This document shows, piece by piece, positions 34,675 through 42,500 of a stretch of 64,000 bases of DNA. The stretch lies in the NCBI RefSeq assembly GCF_013340845.1, contig NZ_AP020335.1, positions 1,364,001-1,428,000 of the forward strand, written 5' to 3'. Position 1 is the stretch's first letter, and each line of letters starts with the position of its first letter. The stretch is from Hydrogenovibrio marinus (GTDB taxonomy: Bacteria; Pseudomonadota; Gammaproteobacteria; Thiomicrospirales; Thiomicrospiraceae). The translations under genes and the position numbers were made by a program. The notes under the pieces were generated by a model that saw only the letters and a program-made list of their open reading frames with translations, did no database searches and was not told the DNA's origin.

Positions 34675-35568
34675 TTAGTTTTTTGGGTTAAAAACACCCG
34701 TTGAAAGGTAACGATCTCCTCTATCGCAAACAATTGTCACGATCAGCGCATTTTCCGTTTCATTGGCAATTTGCAAAGCCGCAGCCATCGCTCCACCCGA
34801 AGAGACACCAGCGAAAATACCCTCTTCTTTCGCCATGCGTTTCATGGTGTCTTCAGCAAGAGCTTGAGACATATCAATGGTGCGGTCTACGCGAGAGTCA
34901 TCATAGATACTGGGTAAATATTCTTTCGGCCAGCGGCGAATGCCGGGAATGGAAGAGCCCTCGGTTGGCTGTACGCCAACCACCTGAATATCTGGATTTT
35001 GTTCTTTAAGGTACATGGAGGTTCCCATAATGGTTCCCGTCGTTCCCATTGCACTGACAAAATGCGTGATATTGCCTTCGGTTTCATCCCAAATTTCTGG
35101 ACCGGTGGTGAAATAGTGCGCCAATGGATTATCTGGATTGGCAAATTGATCGAGAACGGTTCCTTGTCCTTCTGACTGCATTTTCTGTGCTAGGTCTCGA
35201 GCACCTTCCATGCCCTCTTCTTTTGACACCAAAATCAATTCAGCGCCATAGGCCGCCATAGATGCCTTACGCTCCATAGACATATTGTCCGGCATAATCA
35301 ATTTCATCTTATAACCCAACATCGCGGCAACCATCGCCAAAGCAATCCCTGTGTTGCCACTTGTCGCTTCAATCAGCGTATCGCCCGGCTTGATTTCTCC
35401 GCGTAGCTCGGCCTGCTTGATCATGTTTAGAGCGGGTCGATCTTTCACCGAACCGGCCGGGTTATTTCCTTCAAGCTTTGCCAGAATCACACTATTGGTA
35501 TTCGCATTCACCAAACGTTGGATTTTAATCAAGGGGGTGTTTCCAACGACATCCATTAAAGTTTTCAT
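34675..35568 (-). CDS. cysM: Cysteine synthase B
   Basis: PLP enzyme forming cysteine from O-acetylserine and sulfide or thiosulfate. PLP-binding Lys42 in NNPAGSVKDRPA, the substrate loop EATSGNTG, and the phosphate loop SAMGTTGTIMG. The C-terminal IVCDRGDRYLSTGVF is typical of CysM. 297 residues, close to E. coli CysM (303). The CysM form accepts thiosulfate in some bacteria, which would suit a sulfur oxidiser, but that is inference. Confidence 0.93.
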   Translation of the reverse strand: MKTLMDVVGNTPLIKIQRLVNANTNSVILAKLEGNNPAGSVKDRPALNMIKQAELRGEIKPGDTLIEATSGNTGIALAMVAAMLGYKMKLIMPDNMSMERKASMAAYGAELILVSKEEGMEGARDLAQKMQSEGQGTVLDQFANPDNPLAHYFTTGPEIWDETEGNITHFVSAMGTTGTIMGTSMYLKEQNPDIQVVGVQPTEGSSIPGIRRWPKEYLPSIYDDSRVDRTIDMSQALAEDTMKRMAKEEGIFAGVSSGGAMAAALQIANETENALIVTIVCDRGDRYLSTGVFNPKN

Positions 35569-35589
35569 AAACTATCCACTTTTAATTTT

Positions 35590-36579
35590 TTAAATCAACG
35601 ACAGATATATGCCCGTCGCAACAGCTATTGGCAATAAAATCGTCACGCCGACATTCAATGCCATCACAGAATTCAGTTTATCTTTCCAAACTGCGGTGTT
35701 CTGGATGCTTTCAAACTCTTTTAATGCATCGTCACCAGCTTCTTTTGAGACAACGGGTTGCAGATATTCTACCTTATGCGCCATAGGCACAAACAACAAT
35801 AGCAACAAAAATCCAGTGCTTCCCGCCACCGGTAGCGCACCTAGAAAAATCGCCATCGCCAAAACCACAAACGCCAGCACGCCCTGTAAAACGAAAAGCT
35901 TCAACCCAAAGGCAACGCCATATCTATGCCACAGGTTAAAACGCCCAAACTGCTTATCTGCTGCCCTATCCGGTAATTGATTGATGAGTAATAGGTTGTT
36001 CACCAAAAGAAACGGAATTAAAGAAACCAAAGCCACTTGCCACGAAAACTCACCAAACAGCACGAAATAACCACCGACCATCATCAAAGGACCAAACCCT
36101 AAGCCGGGTGCCATAAAGCACAACCAAGGGAAGCGCGTCAGCAATGAAGTGTAAGACAGGATGACAAACACTCCTAACAAGCCTAGCGGTAATAAGCTCC
36201 AGCCTCTCAAATAAACAAAATAGGCGCCCAATGCGATAATCAATCCAATCAATGCGTAGGCAACTGCCGCTACCCATTCTTGTGCGCCAGAAAATGCCTG
36301 CAAACCGCCACTACCACCACTAAAGGACGTTCTATCAGTAGTCGCATCCAACCCAGATTGATAATCTTCGTATTCGTTCAGCATATTGACACTGATATGC
36401 GCTGCCAAAGCACCAATACATACCAACGCAAACAGTCCAAACGAAAAGTGTAATATCCTTATGCCCGCCTGCTCAATCGACACTGCCAGCAGTAACAACA
36501 TAATGGATAACGTCAGCACCAGAAATGGCGGTCGCATCGTCATGAAAACGGTTTTTAACTTTAAAGAAGTGTCGTTCAT
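35590..36579 (-). CDS. UbiA-family membrane prenyltransferase (MenA-like)
   Basis: Polytopic protein with about nine hydrophobic helices in 329 residues. The two metal/diphosphate motifs are present: NEYEDYQSGLD (residues 68-78, the Nx3Dx3GxD form seen in MenA) and NQLPDRAADKQFGR in a later loop. It transfers a prenyl chain to an aromatic or related acceptor, but the acceptor is not evident. No other quinone gene is nearby. ATG at 36579 chosen because GAGG precedes it; the frame opens seven codons earlier. Confidence 0.8.
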   Translation of the reverse strand: MNDTSLKLKTVFMTMRPPFLVLTLSIMLLLLAVSIEQAGIRILHFSFGLFALVCIGALAAHISVNMLNEYEDYQSGLDATTDRTSFSGGSGGLQAFSGAQEWVAAVAYALIGLIIALGAYFVYLRGWSLLPLGLLGVFVILSYTSLLTRFPWLCFMAPGLGFGPLMMVGGYFVLFGEFSWQVALVSLIPFLLVNNLLLINQLPDRAADKQFGRFNLWHRYGVAFGLKLFVLQGVLAFVVLAMAIFLGALPVAGSTGFLLLLLFVPMAHKVEYLQPVVSKEAGDDALKEFESIQNTAVWKDKLNSVMALNVGVTILLPIAVATGIYLSLI

Positions 36580-36618
36580 CCAACCCTCATAGCATGGCAA
36601 TATCTTGCGCTGATCAAC

Positions 36619-37473
36619 TTATTCAATAGCATGCTCTTTAGCCAACTTAAGATAAGCGTCCAATCGATGATTCCAACCCGTTAACCATTTCTGCTCAATG
36701 GCACGTTGTTTTTCTGTCGGCGCATTATTCGCTCTATCTTTTAACAGTGTCTTCGCCGTAGTGACAAAAGCCTCCAACCGTGTTTGTTTAGTGACGGATG
36801 GCATCGCCAACAATACATCCAACAAGCCCCACCCTTGCCCTTTATAACGCTCTTTAGAATTATTACCTAACCCTTTGAAATTAAAGTAATCCAATAATGC
36901 ATAAGCACTCACTTTATGGGCTGACATCAATTCAATGGTTTCTTTTACTTTCCACTGATCGGTTAAGGATAAATTCGCTATTGATTCGTTCAATGTCTGC
37001 TGAAATCGCTGCAAAATAAATGCCGCCTGCTCATCTTTGGTTTGCAACAACCAGTGACGAAGCATCTGCATTTTGGAAGAGTTTTGTTCACGAATAAATG
37101 CTTCTCGGTTTGACCAAGGTGGTTGCATTGGATTTAGTTCGACCAACCAGTCCGGGGGAGGATTTTTTTGAGAAACAAACCGCACCATTTTTGGAAAGGT
37201 TTCCTCAAACGGTACATCAACGCCTTTTGGAAGCCAAATAAAATGCCCTATTCCAAAAGAAGGAAAAGACTCTTTCGGATTCCAGAACGTCAGATTTTCA
37301 ACTTTATCTGCCGTTTCATTGAAAGAAATGCGCTCCGCTATCCAATGTAAGTCCGCGGAACTTAGATGAAACTTAACCTTTGGTGATGCCTTCGCATTTA
37401 GTGCCAGCACCAACAAAGCAACCATAAAGCCGAGAGGCGCTAACTCCATTTTCTTCATTCTTTTAAACACCAT
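36619..37473 (-). CDS. Conserved secreted protein of unknown function, possible lysozyme-like fold
   Basis: 284 residues with an N-terminal hydrophobic signal (~11-29, cut after ALNAKA). The mature part has ERISFNETADKVENLTFWNPKESFPSFGIGHFIWLP, a pattern of Glu and a GIGH segment that recalls bacteriophage-type lysozymes and related hydrolases. Three large helical parts follow. I have no family name for it and no proof of enzyme activity. Eight bases from the GST gene, so probably cotranscribed. Start uncertain between MVFK, MKKM and MELA. Confidence 0.65.
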   Translation of the reverse strand: MVFKRMKKMELAPLGFMVALLVLALNAKASPKVKFHLSSADLHWIAERISFNETADKVENLTFWNPKESFPSFGIGHFIWLPKGVDVPFEETFPKMVRFVSQKNPPPDWLVELNPMQPPWSNREAFIREQNSSKMQMLRHWLLQTKDEQAAFILQRFQQTLNESIANLSLTDQWKVKETIELMSAHKVSAYALLDYFNFKGLGNNSKERYKGQGWGLLDVLLAMPSVTKQTRLEAFVTTAKTLLKDRANNAPTEKQRAIEQKWLTGWNHRLDAYLKLAKEHAIE

Positions 37474-37481
37474 AACTCAGC

Positions 37482-38144
37482 TTAAAACGCCAGTGACGCA
37501 AGATAGCCGTCAGTCCTTTGCAAGGCGCCAGCATAGAGTTGCGGCAATTCATCCACTACGGACTCTTTTACACAAGGCATTGCCAATAAAGTATCCGCCC
37601 AACGTTTGATTTTCGGCAAACTATCCAAGAAACTTACACCGCAGAGCTTCTCGAAAATCTCCAACCGCATCAACAATGGCGCATAGGCCGCATCAATCAA
37701 AGCAAAGTCATCACCATTGAAATAGGTTCCAGCGGAATGCACAACCTCCAAGCGAGACAGTTTATCGATCAATCCCGCTTTTGCTTCTTCAAAAGCCTCT
37801 TCCGTCTTGGCTTGCATCATTTGAGGCACATACATCATCATCTCGCCACCGAAGGCAATCCATGCACGGTTTTTAGCTTTAACAAGCGGGTCGGAAGGCA
37901 TTAAACAAGGTGGGGTGATTTCATCCAGATACTCCTGGATAACCGATGACTCAAACAACACTTCATCACCCACCTTCAAAACCGGTACTTTACCGAGTGG
38001 AGAAAGCGTATTAAACCAATCCGGTGGATCACTCAAATCGATATAGGTAACATCGAAGTCAACATTTTTGTAATTCAAGATAATGACGGCTCTTTGTACA
38101 AAAGGACACAGCTTAAAACTGATGAGTTCGAGTTTTTCCGACAT
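37482..38144 (-). CDS. Glutathione S-transferase family protein
   Basis: Thioredoxin-like N-terminal domain with KLCPFVQRAVI (Cys13 active-site position, as in omega-class GSTs), cis-Pro region GKVPVLKV and the glutathione-binding FESSVIQEYL. A helical C-terminal domain (~90-220) follows. 220 residues. Cysteine-type GSTs act as thiol transferases or dehydroascorbate reductases; the substrate is unknown. The ~180 bases upstream (38145-38324) contain no gene or clear structure. Confidence 0.88.
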   Translation of the reverse strand: MSEKLELISFKLCPFVQRAVIILNYKNVDFDVTYIDLSDPPDWFNTLSPLGKVPVLKVGDEVLFESSVIQEYLDEITPPCLMPSDPLVKAKNRAWIAFGGEMMMYVPQMMQAKTEEAFEEAKAGLIDKLSRLEVVHSAGTYFNGDDFALIDAAYAPLLMRLEIFEKLCGVSFLDSLPKIKRWADTLLAMPCVKESVVDELPQLYAGALQRTDGYLASLAF

Positions 38145-38324
38145 AGAAAACCACCTCTGGATTGGACTAGCAGGTTTGAATTTGGCACTAAAAGATAAAA
38201 TTTAAGGCTCAATTAATGCCGTTACTTTTGTCATCATACAAAGAATAAAGGTGAGGTCAACCGTTGTGCAGTGAGATTCACAGAGATTTAAGAGTGCTGT
38301 TTGCTTTCAGGTCTATTTGTTGAT

Positions 38325-38882
38325 TTACTTCAAATATTTGTCAGGGTGATCAAACAATTCATCTCGTTGCTGTTTATCGAGCTGTCGAATTGTCACGACC
38401 GTGTAACCCAAGGCTTTATAGTCATTCAACTGCGCCATACCTGAAGTGGAAAAACTCACTAAGTCAGGAAAGTCTTCCTGAGTAAGTTTCTTTAACCCGG
38501 CGACTGCGCCGCACACATGCACACTCACCCCTTCATCTTTGACCATTTGATTGAACAAGTCATGCAACTTGTGATTTTTTGCTTCTTCTTTTTTCTGTAA
38601 TGCAAACTCTTCCGCACCATGCGTCACCACCGCGATATCAACATCCGGAAACTTTTTACGGATCATCTGGATTTGCTTACTGACATAAGGCGCAAAGGCG
38701 GGTAAGGCATTCTCGTCCAGTGTTTCAATATCAAACACCACTCCATCTGGTTGATGCTGCATAGCAAGGATTTTTGCCACTGCCGGTGCAACTTCAGGCA
38801 ATGATTGCTGCTGTGGGTAAGCGCCCGTGGCAAAAAACAGCATCACAAAGAACAAACCGGCAAGCCATTTAACATTTAACAT
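38325..38882 (-). CDS. Periplasmic DsrE/DsrF-like protein
   Basis: 185 residues with a signal peptide (MLNVKWLAGLFFVMLFFATGAYPQ). The mature domain has the DsrE/TusD fold: DGVVFDIETLDENALPAFAP, IAVVTHGAEEFAL and VSVHVCGAVAGL with one conserved cysteine (Cys124) in the sulfur-carrier position. DsrE proteins relay sulfur, but the secreted single-domain forms found in many sulfur oxidisers are not characterised. Transcribed alone, divergent from the GGCT gene. Confidence 0.78.
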   Translation of the reverse strand: MLNVKWLAGLFFVMLFFATGAYPQQQSLPEVAPAVAKILAMQHQPDGVVFDIETLDENALPAFAPYVSKQIQMIRKKFPDVDIAVVTHGAEEFALQKKEEAKNHKLHDLFNQMVKDEGVSVHVCGAVAGLKKLTQEDFPDLVSFSTSGMAQLNDYKALGYTVVTIRQLDKQQRDELFDHPDKYLK

Positions 38883-38994
38883 CTCAACCTCCTTTCCAAC
38901 TTTGGACTAGGGTTATATTTATATTTTAAATAGCGTGGTATTTTTCCGCGAACACATTAATATAGACTTATATTTAGTCACAAAGAGCAAACAC

Positions 38995-39417
38995 ATGAAA
39001 AAGCACATTTTTACTTATGGTTCACTTATGTACCCTGAAGTCTGGCAGCAACTTGTTACAGGCAATTATGAATCTTGCCAAGCCACGCTTAATGGATTTC
39101 ACAGAAAGTGTGTTATTGATCAAGATTACCCTGCTGTTTATAAAGATGACAGTTCGCTAGATAATCAAGTTCTTGGACGAGTGTACTTTGATGTTTCACC
39201 AGAAGACCAAGTTTCACTAGATAAGTTTGAAGGCGAGGAATATCTTCGTCTGACAGAAACAGCTATAACAACTGATAACAACGAAATCACGATTGAAATC
39301 TATGTCATCAAACCGGATTTCTTGCATCGTGTTTCTGAAAGAGATTGGGATGTACAAGCTTTTGAGGCGGAAGGATTACAGCGCTTCCTACAGCAATATA
39401 AAGGTTTCGAAAGTTAA
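38995..39417 (+). CDS. Gamma-glutamylcyclotransferase-like (AIG2/GGCT) protein
   Basis: 140 residues starting MKKHIFTYGSLMYPEVW. The YGSLM substrate-binding loop near the N-terminus is the hallmark of the fold, and FEGEEY carries the catalytic-type Glu. Members release 5-oxoproline from gamma-glutamyl amines or peptides, but many are uncharacterised. The frame is open 20 codons upstream without any start signal or similarity, so the internal ATG is used. It converges on the ferredoxin gene with a repeat element between. Confidence 0.82.
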   Translation: MKKHIFTYGSLMYPEVWQQLVTGNYESCQATLNGFHRKCVIDQDYPAVYKDDSSLDNQVLGRVYFDVSPEDQVSLDKFEGEEYLRLTETAITTDNNEITIEIYVIKPDFLHRVSERDWDVQAFEAEGLQRFLQQYKGFES

Positions 39418-39430
39418 GTTGCATGAGAAT

Positions 39431-39475
39431 ATCTGCCAGGTTGGGGGAGTGATACGTTCCCCCAACCTGGCAGAT
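39431..39475. repeat. Copy 3 of the AAAATCTGCCAGGTTGGGG repeat: perfect 17-bp inverted repeat
   Basis: Left arm 39431-39447 (ATCTGCCAGGTTGGGGG), 11-base loop, right arm 39459-39475 (exact complement), then TTT. It lies between the convergent GGCT and ferredoxin genes. A 17-pair GC-rich stem next to T residues should terminate transcription in both directions. Confidence 0.92.
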
Positions 39476-39508
39476 TTTAAAGATAAAACAGCGTTTCAAA
39501 CTGAGTGA

Positions 39509-39766
39509 TTAAATCTTGTCAGTCAGTACCAGATGCTCAAACTTCTTAAGCAAAGTATCCTGATCTTCAACCCGATTCGGGTCGGTAATAATACAATCCA
39601 CCGGGCAGACACTCACACAGGTTGGCGTGTCATAATAACCGACACACTCCGTACATAAATCAGGATTGATTTCGTAGATTTTCTCGCCGTAGTAGATTGC
39701 TTGATTCGGGCACTCCGGCTCGCACATATCGCAATTGGTACAGCCTTCAAGAATTTTTAACGCCAT
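39509..39766 (-). CDS. 2[4Fe-4S] ferredoxin, YfhL family
   Basis: 85 residues with two iron-sulfur clusters: C9-x2-C12-x2-C15-x3-C19 and C38-x2-C41-x8-C50-x3-C54, with an extra Cys58, the arrangement of YfhL-type (Alvin) ferredoxins with the eight-residue insert. Start MALKILEGCTNC, preceded by GGGAA. It follows trhP by 13 bases in an apparent operon and is a good candidate electron donor for the U32 hydroxylase. Confidence 0.92.
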   Translation of the reverse strand: MALKILEGCTNCDMCEPECPNQAIYYGEKIYEINPDLCTECVGYYDTPTCVSVCPVDCIITDPNRVEDQDTLLKKFEHLVLTDKI

Positions 39767-39779
39767 GTTATTTCCCGAA

Positions 39780-41273
39780 TCAAACCTGAGCCGCTTGCTG
39801 TTCTTTTTGCTTCTTCGCAGCCGCGTCACGCTTAGCATCACCACCCCAAGCTTCGTTACGCATAATCAAACCGAATTTCAAAACATCAATATCAATATTC
39901 TTAAACGGGTTTGGAATACGTGCAACCCAGCCGGAGCCTAATGCCGCTTCAATGTCTTTATCGTGCTGATCACGCATTTCAGGCAATACCATGGTGACGT
40001 TTCCTGCTGGCGTCATGACTTCGATTGAATCTCCAACGCAGAATTTGTTTTTCACATCGATTTCCAAGAAGCTTTTGCCATCACGTTCAATAACATCCAC
40101 CACTTCACCGACAAAACGCTGGCGATCTGACTTGGACACACCGTATTCGTAGTTTTGATATTCAGAATGCACGTGACGACGCAAGAAACCTTCGGTATAA
40201 CCTCGGCTTGCCAAACTTTCTAAGTCTGCCAGCAAATTGGTGTCAAAAGGTTTACCTTCTGCCGCATCATCAATCGCTTGACGATACACCTGAGCGGTAC
40301 GCGCTACATAATAGTGAGACTTGGTGCGCCCTTCGATTTTCAATGAGTCCACACCCATATCAACCAATTCTGGAATCAACTCCACTGCACGAAGGTCTTT
40401 CGAGTTCATGATGTAAGTACCATGCTCGTCCTCAAACGCAGGCATATATTCACCCGGACGCCCTTCTTCTTCCAACAACATCACTGTATCAGTCGTTTCA
40501 CCAAGGCCTAAAGTCGGCTCGTTGTAATCTTCCGCTTCATGAGTAGCAACTGCATCCCCCGTCAAATCAGTGATATTGCCGATTTTCTCGACTGGAATCC
40601 CAACAATGTCACCTGACTCGTCTTCTTTACCTTCATAAGTGTTGTAGTTCCAACGGCAAGCATTGGTGCAAGTCCCTTGGTTGGCATCACGCTTGTTGAT
40701 ATAACCAGACAGCAAACAACGCCCAGAGTAGGCAATACACAAAGCACCGTGAACAAATACTTCCAGCTCCATGCCTGGCACAGCTTCACCGATTTCACGG
40801 ATTTCCTGAATTGACAATTCGCGAGACAAGACCACACGGCTAATGCCTTGGTCATACCAGAATTTTACGGTCGCCCAGTTCACCGCATTCGACTGAACTG
40901 ACAAATGGATTTCCTGTTCAGGATATTCCGCACGCACCATCGCAATCAGCCCCGGATCAGACATAATCAACGCATCCGGCTTCATCGCGATAATCGGGGC
41001 AATGTCACGCATATAGGTTTTGATTTTCGAGTTATGCGCCGCGATGTTACTCACCACATAAAACTTTTTCCCCAACTCATGCGCGCGCTTGATACCTTTT
41101 TCCAAGGTAGCTTCATCAAACTCGTTATTACGAACACGCAAGCTGTAACGTGGCTGACCGGCATAAACCGCATCCGCACCATACGCAAAAGCGTATTCCA
41201 TGTTTTTATAAGTACCGGCAGGCGACAAAAGTTCGGGTCTGAACTTTTCTACTTTTAGGTTTTCTGCTTCCAA
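39780..41273 (-). CDS. trhP: Peptidase-U32-family tRNA 5-hydroxyuridine synthase TrhP (YegQ)
   Basis: U32 proteins of this type hydroxylate uridine 34 of tRNAs and depend on iron-sulfur biogenesis and prephenate in E. coli. PELLSPAGTYKNMEYAFAYGAD at the N-terminus and VFVHGALCIAYSGRCLLSGY followed by NQGTCTNACRW give the four clustered cysteines. It aligns closely with E. coli YegQ over the parts I can compare. 497 residues, about 40 longer through the acidic insert near residues 225-270 and the lysine/glutamine-rich tail. Confidence 0.9.
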   Translation of the reverse strand: MEAENLKVEKFRPELLSPAGTYKNMEYAFAYGADAVYAGQPRYSLRVRNNEFDEATLEKGIKRAHELGKKFYVVSNIAAHNSKIKTYMRDIAPIIAMKPDALIMSDPGLIAMVRAEYPEQEIHLSVQSNAVNWATVKFWYDQGISRVVLSRELSIQEIREIGEAVPGMELEVFVHGALCIAYSGRCLLSGYINKRDANQGTCTNACRWNYNTYEGKEDESGDIVGIPVEKIGNITDLTGDAVATHEAEDYNEPTLGLGETTDTVMLLEEEGRPGEYMPAFEDEHGTYIMNSKDLRAVELIPELVDMGVDSLKIEGRTKSHYYVARTAQVYRQAIDDAAEGKPFDTNLLADLESLASRGYTEGFLRRHVHSEYQNYEYGVSKSDRQRFVGEVVDVIERDGKSFLEIDVKNKFCVGDSIEVMTPAGNVTMVLPEMRDQHDKDIEAALGSGWVARIPNPFKNIDIDVLKFGLIMRNEAWGGDAKRDAAAKKQKEQQAAQV

Positions 41274-41311
41274 GGCAAACTTCCTTTAAGTTAAAAGTGG
41301 TGAAAAAGTGA

Positions 41312-41331
41312 TGCCGGAATCATGTCCGGCA
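41312..41331 (-). terminator. Hairpin after the hypoxanthine-DNA glycosylase gene
   Basis: TGCCGGA, six-base loop, TCCGGCA, seven perfect pairs. On the minus strand it is followed by CACTTTTTC. Lies ~30 bases past the glycosylase stop and before trhP. Confidence 0.65.
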
Positions 41332-41362
41332 AATACTTGACTAAATAACCGGGTATTTTACT

Positions 41363-41869
41363 TTATTTGGATAACACTTGCTCAAGTGTTTCATGCCATA
41401 AAACCCTTTTGTTTTCAAAGGTTAATTGGGCATTTGCAGGGCTGGTTGAAGGGAGTGAAAAGAAAACCAAATCATCCGGTAAAGCTTGCTTTTTGGTCAC
41501 CTGTTTTTCAAACAGGTTTTGGGCTGCCTTGCCATTAAATAGAATGGTTTTCAGACTGGGATATTGTTGAAAAAGCGATGCAAAATCATTGGCTTCGGGT
41601 TGTTTAATCGCGGAGTCCAAACTCCCCTGCCGCTCACAGCTTGAGAGCACATCCCACAATAAAATACCACTTTGCTTACAGAGCGCGACTTTCTGCTCAG
41701 TGCTCTCAATCGGCAGTTTAAAGTAATCAGACAGTATCGGCCAAAAGGCATTGCGCGGATGCGCATAATAAAAAGACTCTTCCAAGGAAGCGACACTCGG
41801 CATGGTGCCAAGTACCATGCATTTTGGTTCGTCAGAAAGTATGGGGTTGAAACCGTTACATTTAAACAT
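41363..41869 (-). CDS. Hypoxanthine-DNA glycosylase (UDG superfamily, family 6)
   Basis: 168 residues. The family motifs are VLGTMPSVASLEESFYYAHPRNAFWPIL near the N-terminus and LPSTSPANA near the C-terminus. This group removes deoxyinosine (deaminated adenine) from DNA in base excision repair. The asparagine in HPRNAFW corresponds to the catalytic position used in family 6. Repeat copy 4 lies immediately upstream of its start codon, between it and the preceding gene. Confidence 0.88.
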   Translation of the reverse strand: MFKCNGFNPILSDEPKCMVLGTMPSVASLEESFYYAHPRNAFWPILSDYFKLPIESTEQKVALCKQSGILLWDVLSSCERQGSLDSAIKQPEANDFASLFQQYPSLKTILFNGKAAQNLFEKQVTKKQALPDDLVFFSLPSTSPANAQLTFENKRVLWHETLEQVLSK

Positions 41870-41895
41870 TGCGCTATTTTATAATGAAAGCTCAA

Positions 41896-41914
41896 CCCCA
41901 ACCTGGCAGATTTT
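41896..41914 (-). repeat. Copy 4 of the AAAATCTGCCAGGTTGGGG repeat (single arm, exact 19-base core)
   Basis: On the minus strand AAAATCTGCCAGGTTGGGG begins ten bases after the stop of the gene at 41925 and ends about 26 bases before the glycosylase start. There is no second arm, so it cannot form the long hairpin. Confidence 0.88.
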
Positions 41915-41924
41915 GAGCGCTTTC

Positions 41925-42416
41925 TTAGTTGGAAATAGACATTAAGAAATCTTCTAAAGACAATTTGCTTGGAAAGGTCTTCGTCTCAACAATCTTTAGG
42001 TTCTCTAGCTTGTAGACAGAAACGGTATCTTCTTTTTCCGGCCAGTTTTGAGTGTTGACTTCATCATCAGACAAAGCAATTGGGAAATCATATTTACGCA
42101 TTTTTGGAAGTGCAAATAGCTTGGTCACGAAGCTTGGCATACCGGAAATATCGGCAACATAAAGCCAATGACGCTCTTCCAGGTTTTTAATCCCCAATTC
42201 ATTTAGTGCATCTCTAACCCATTCGTTACCATCTTTGTGGTGAGAGAAAATCACCCACTGAACAGAAGCATCGAGTTTTGCAGGCTTATCCCACTGGTTT
42301 TTGAATTCGTGCGCGGTGAGTTGCACAGCATCTGCTTGACCAGCGTGAGCAAAATTTAAAAAGCCAAAGCTAAGAACCAACAACAGAAAGGATGTAAAAA
42401 TCGGGCGTTGAAACAT
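41925..42416 (-). CDS. Periplasmic protein of unknown function, possibly thioredoxin-like
   Basis: 163 residues with a signal peptide (ends NFAHA). The mature part (VQWVIFSHHKDGNEWVRDALNELGI, RHWLYVADISGMPSFV, PIALSDDEVNTQNWP) has the alternating strand-helix order and a cis-Pro-like GMPSF segment of thioredoxin-fold proteins such as YtfJ. It has no cysteine in the usual redox position. I cannot name the family. Single gene between rimO and the glycosylase, with repeat copy 4 right after its stop. Confidence 0.68.
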   Translation of the reverse strand: MFQRPIFTSFLLLVLSFGFLNFAHAGQADAVQLTAHEFKNQWDKPAKLDASVQWVIFSHHKDGNEWVRDALNELGIKNLEERHWLYVADISGMPSFVTKLFALPKMRKYDFPIALSDDEVNTQNWPEKEDTVSVYKLENLKIVETKTFPSKLSLEDFLMSISN

Positions 42417-42430
42417 AATCTATATCTCCA

Positions 42431-42467
42431 AAAAGTAAAAAGCCGCCAGTAAGAATACAGGCGGCTT
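42431..42467 (-). terminator. rimO terminator
   Basis: On the minus strand AAGCCGCC, twelve-base loop, GGCGGCTT, followed by TTTACTTTT. Eight perfect GC-rich pairs about 33 bases after the rimO stop. Confidence 0.92.
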
Positions 42468-42500
42468 AAGACTAAAGCATTGAAACAGCGTTAAAGGCGA

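Noticed and set aside
39293-39508. Plus-strand frame reading through repeat copy 3
   Set aside because: It starts inside the GGCT gene and its C-terminal half simply translates the inverted repeat.
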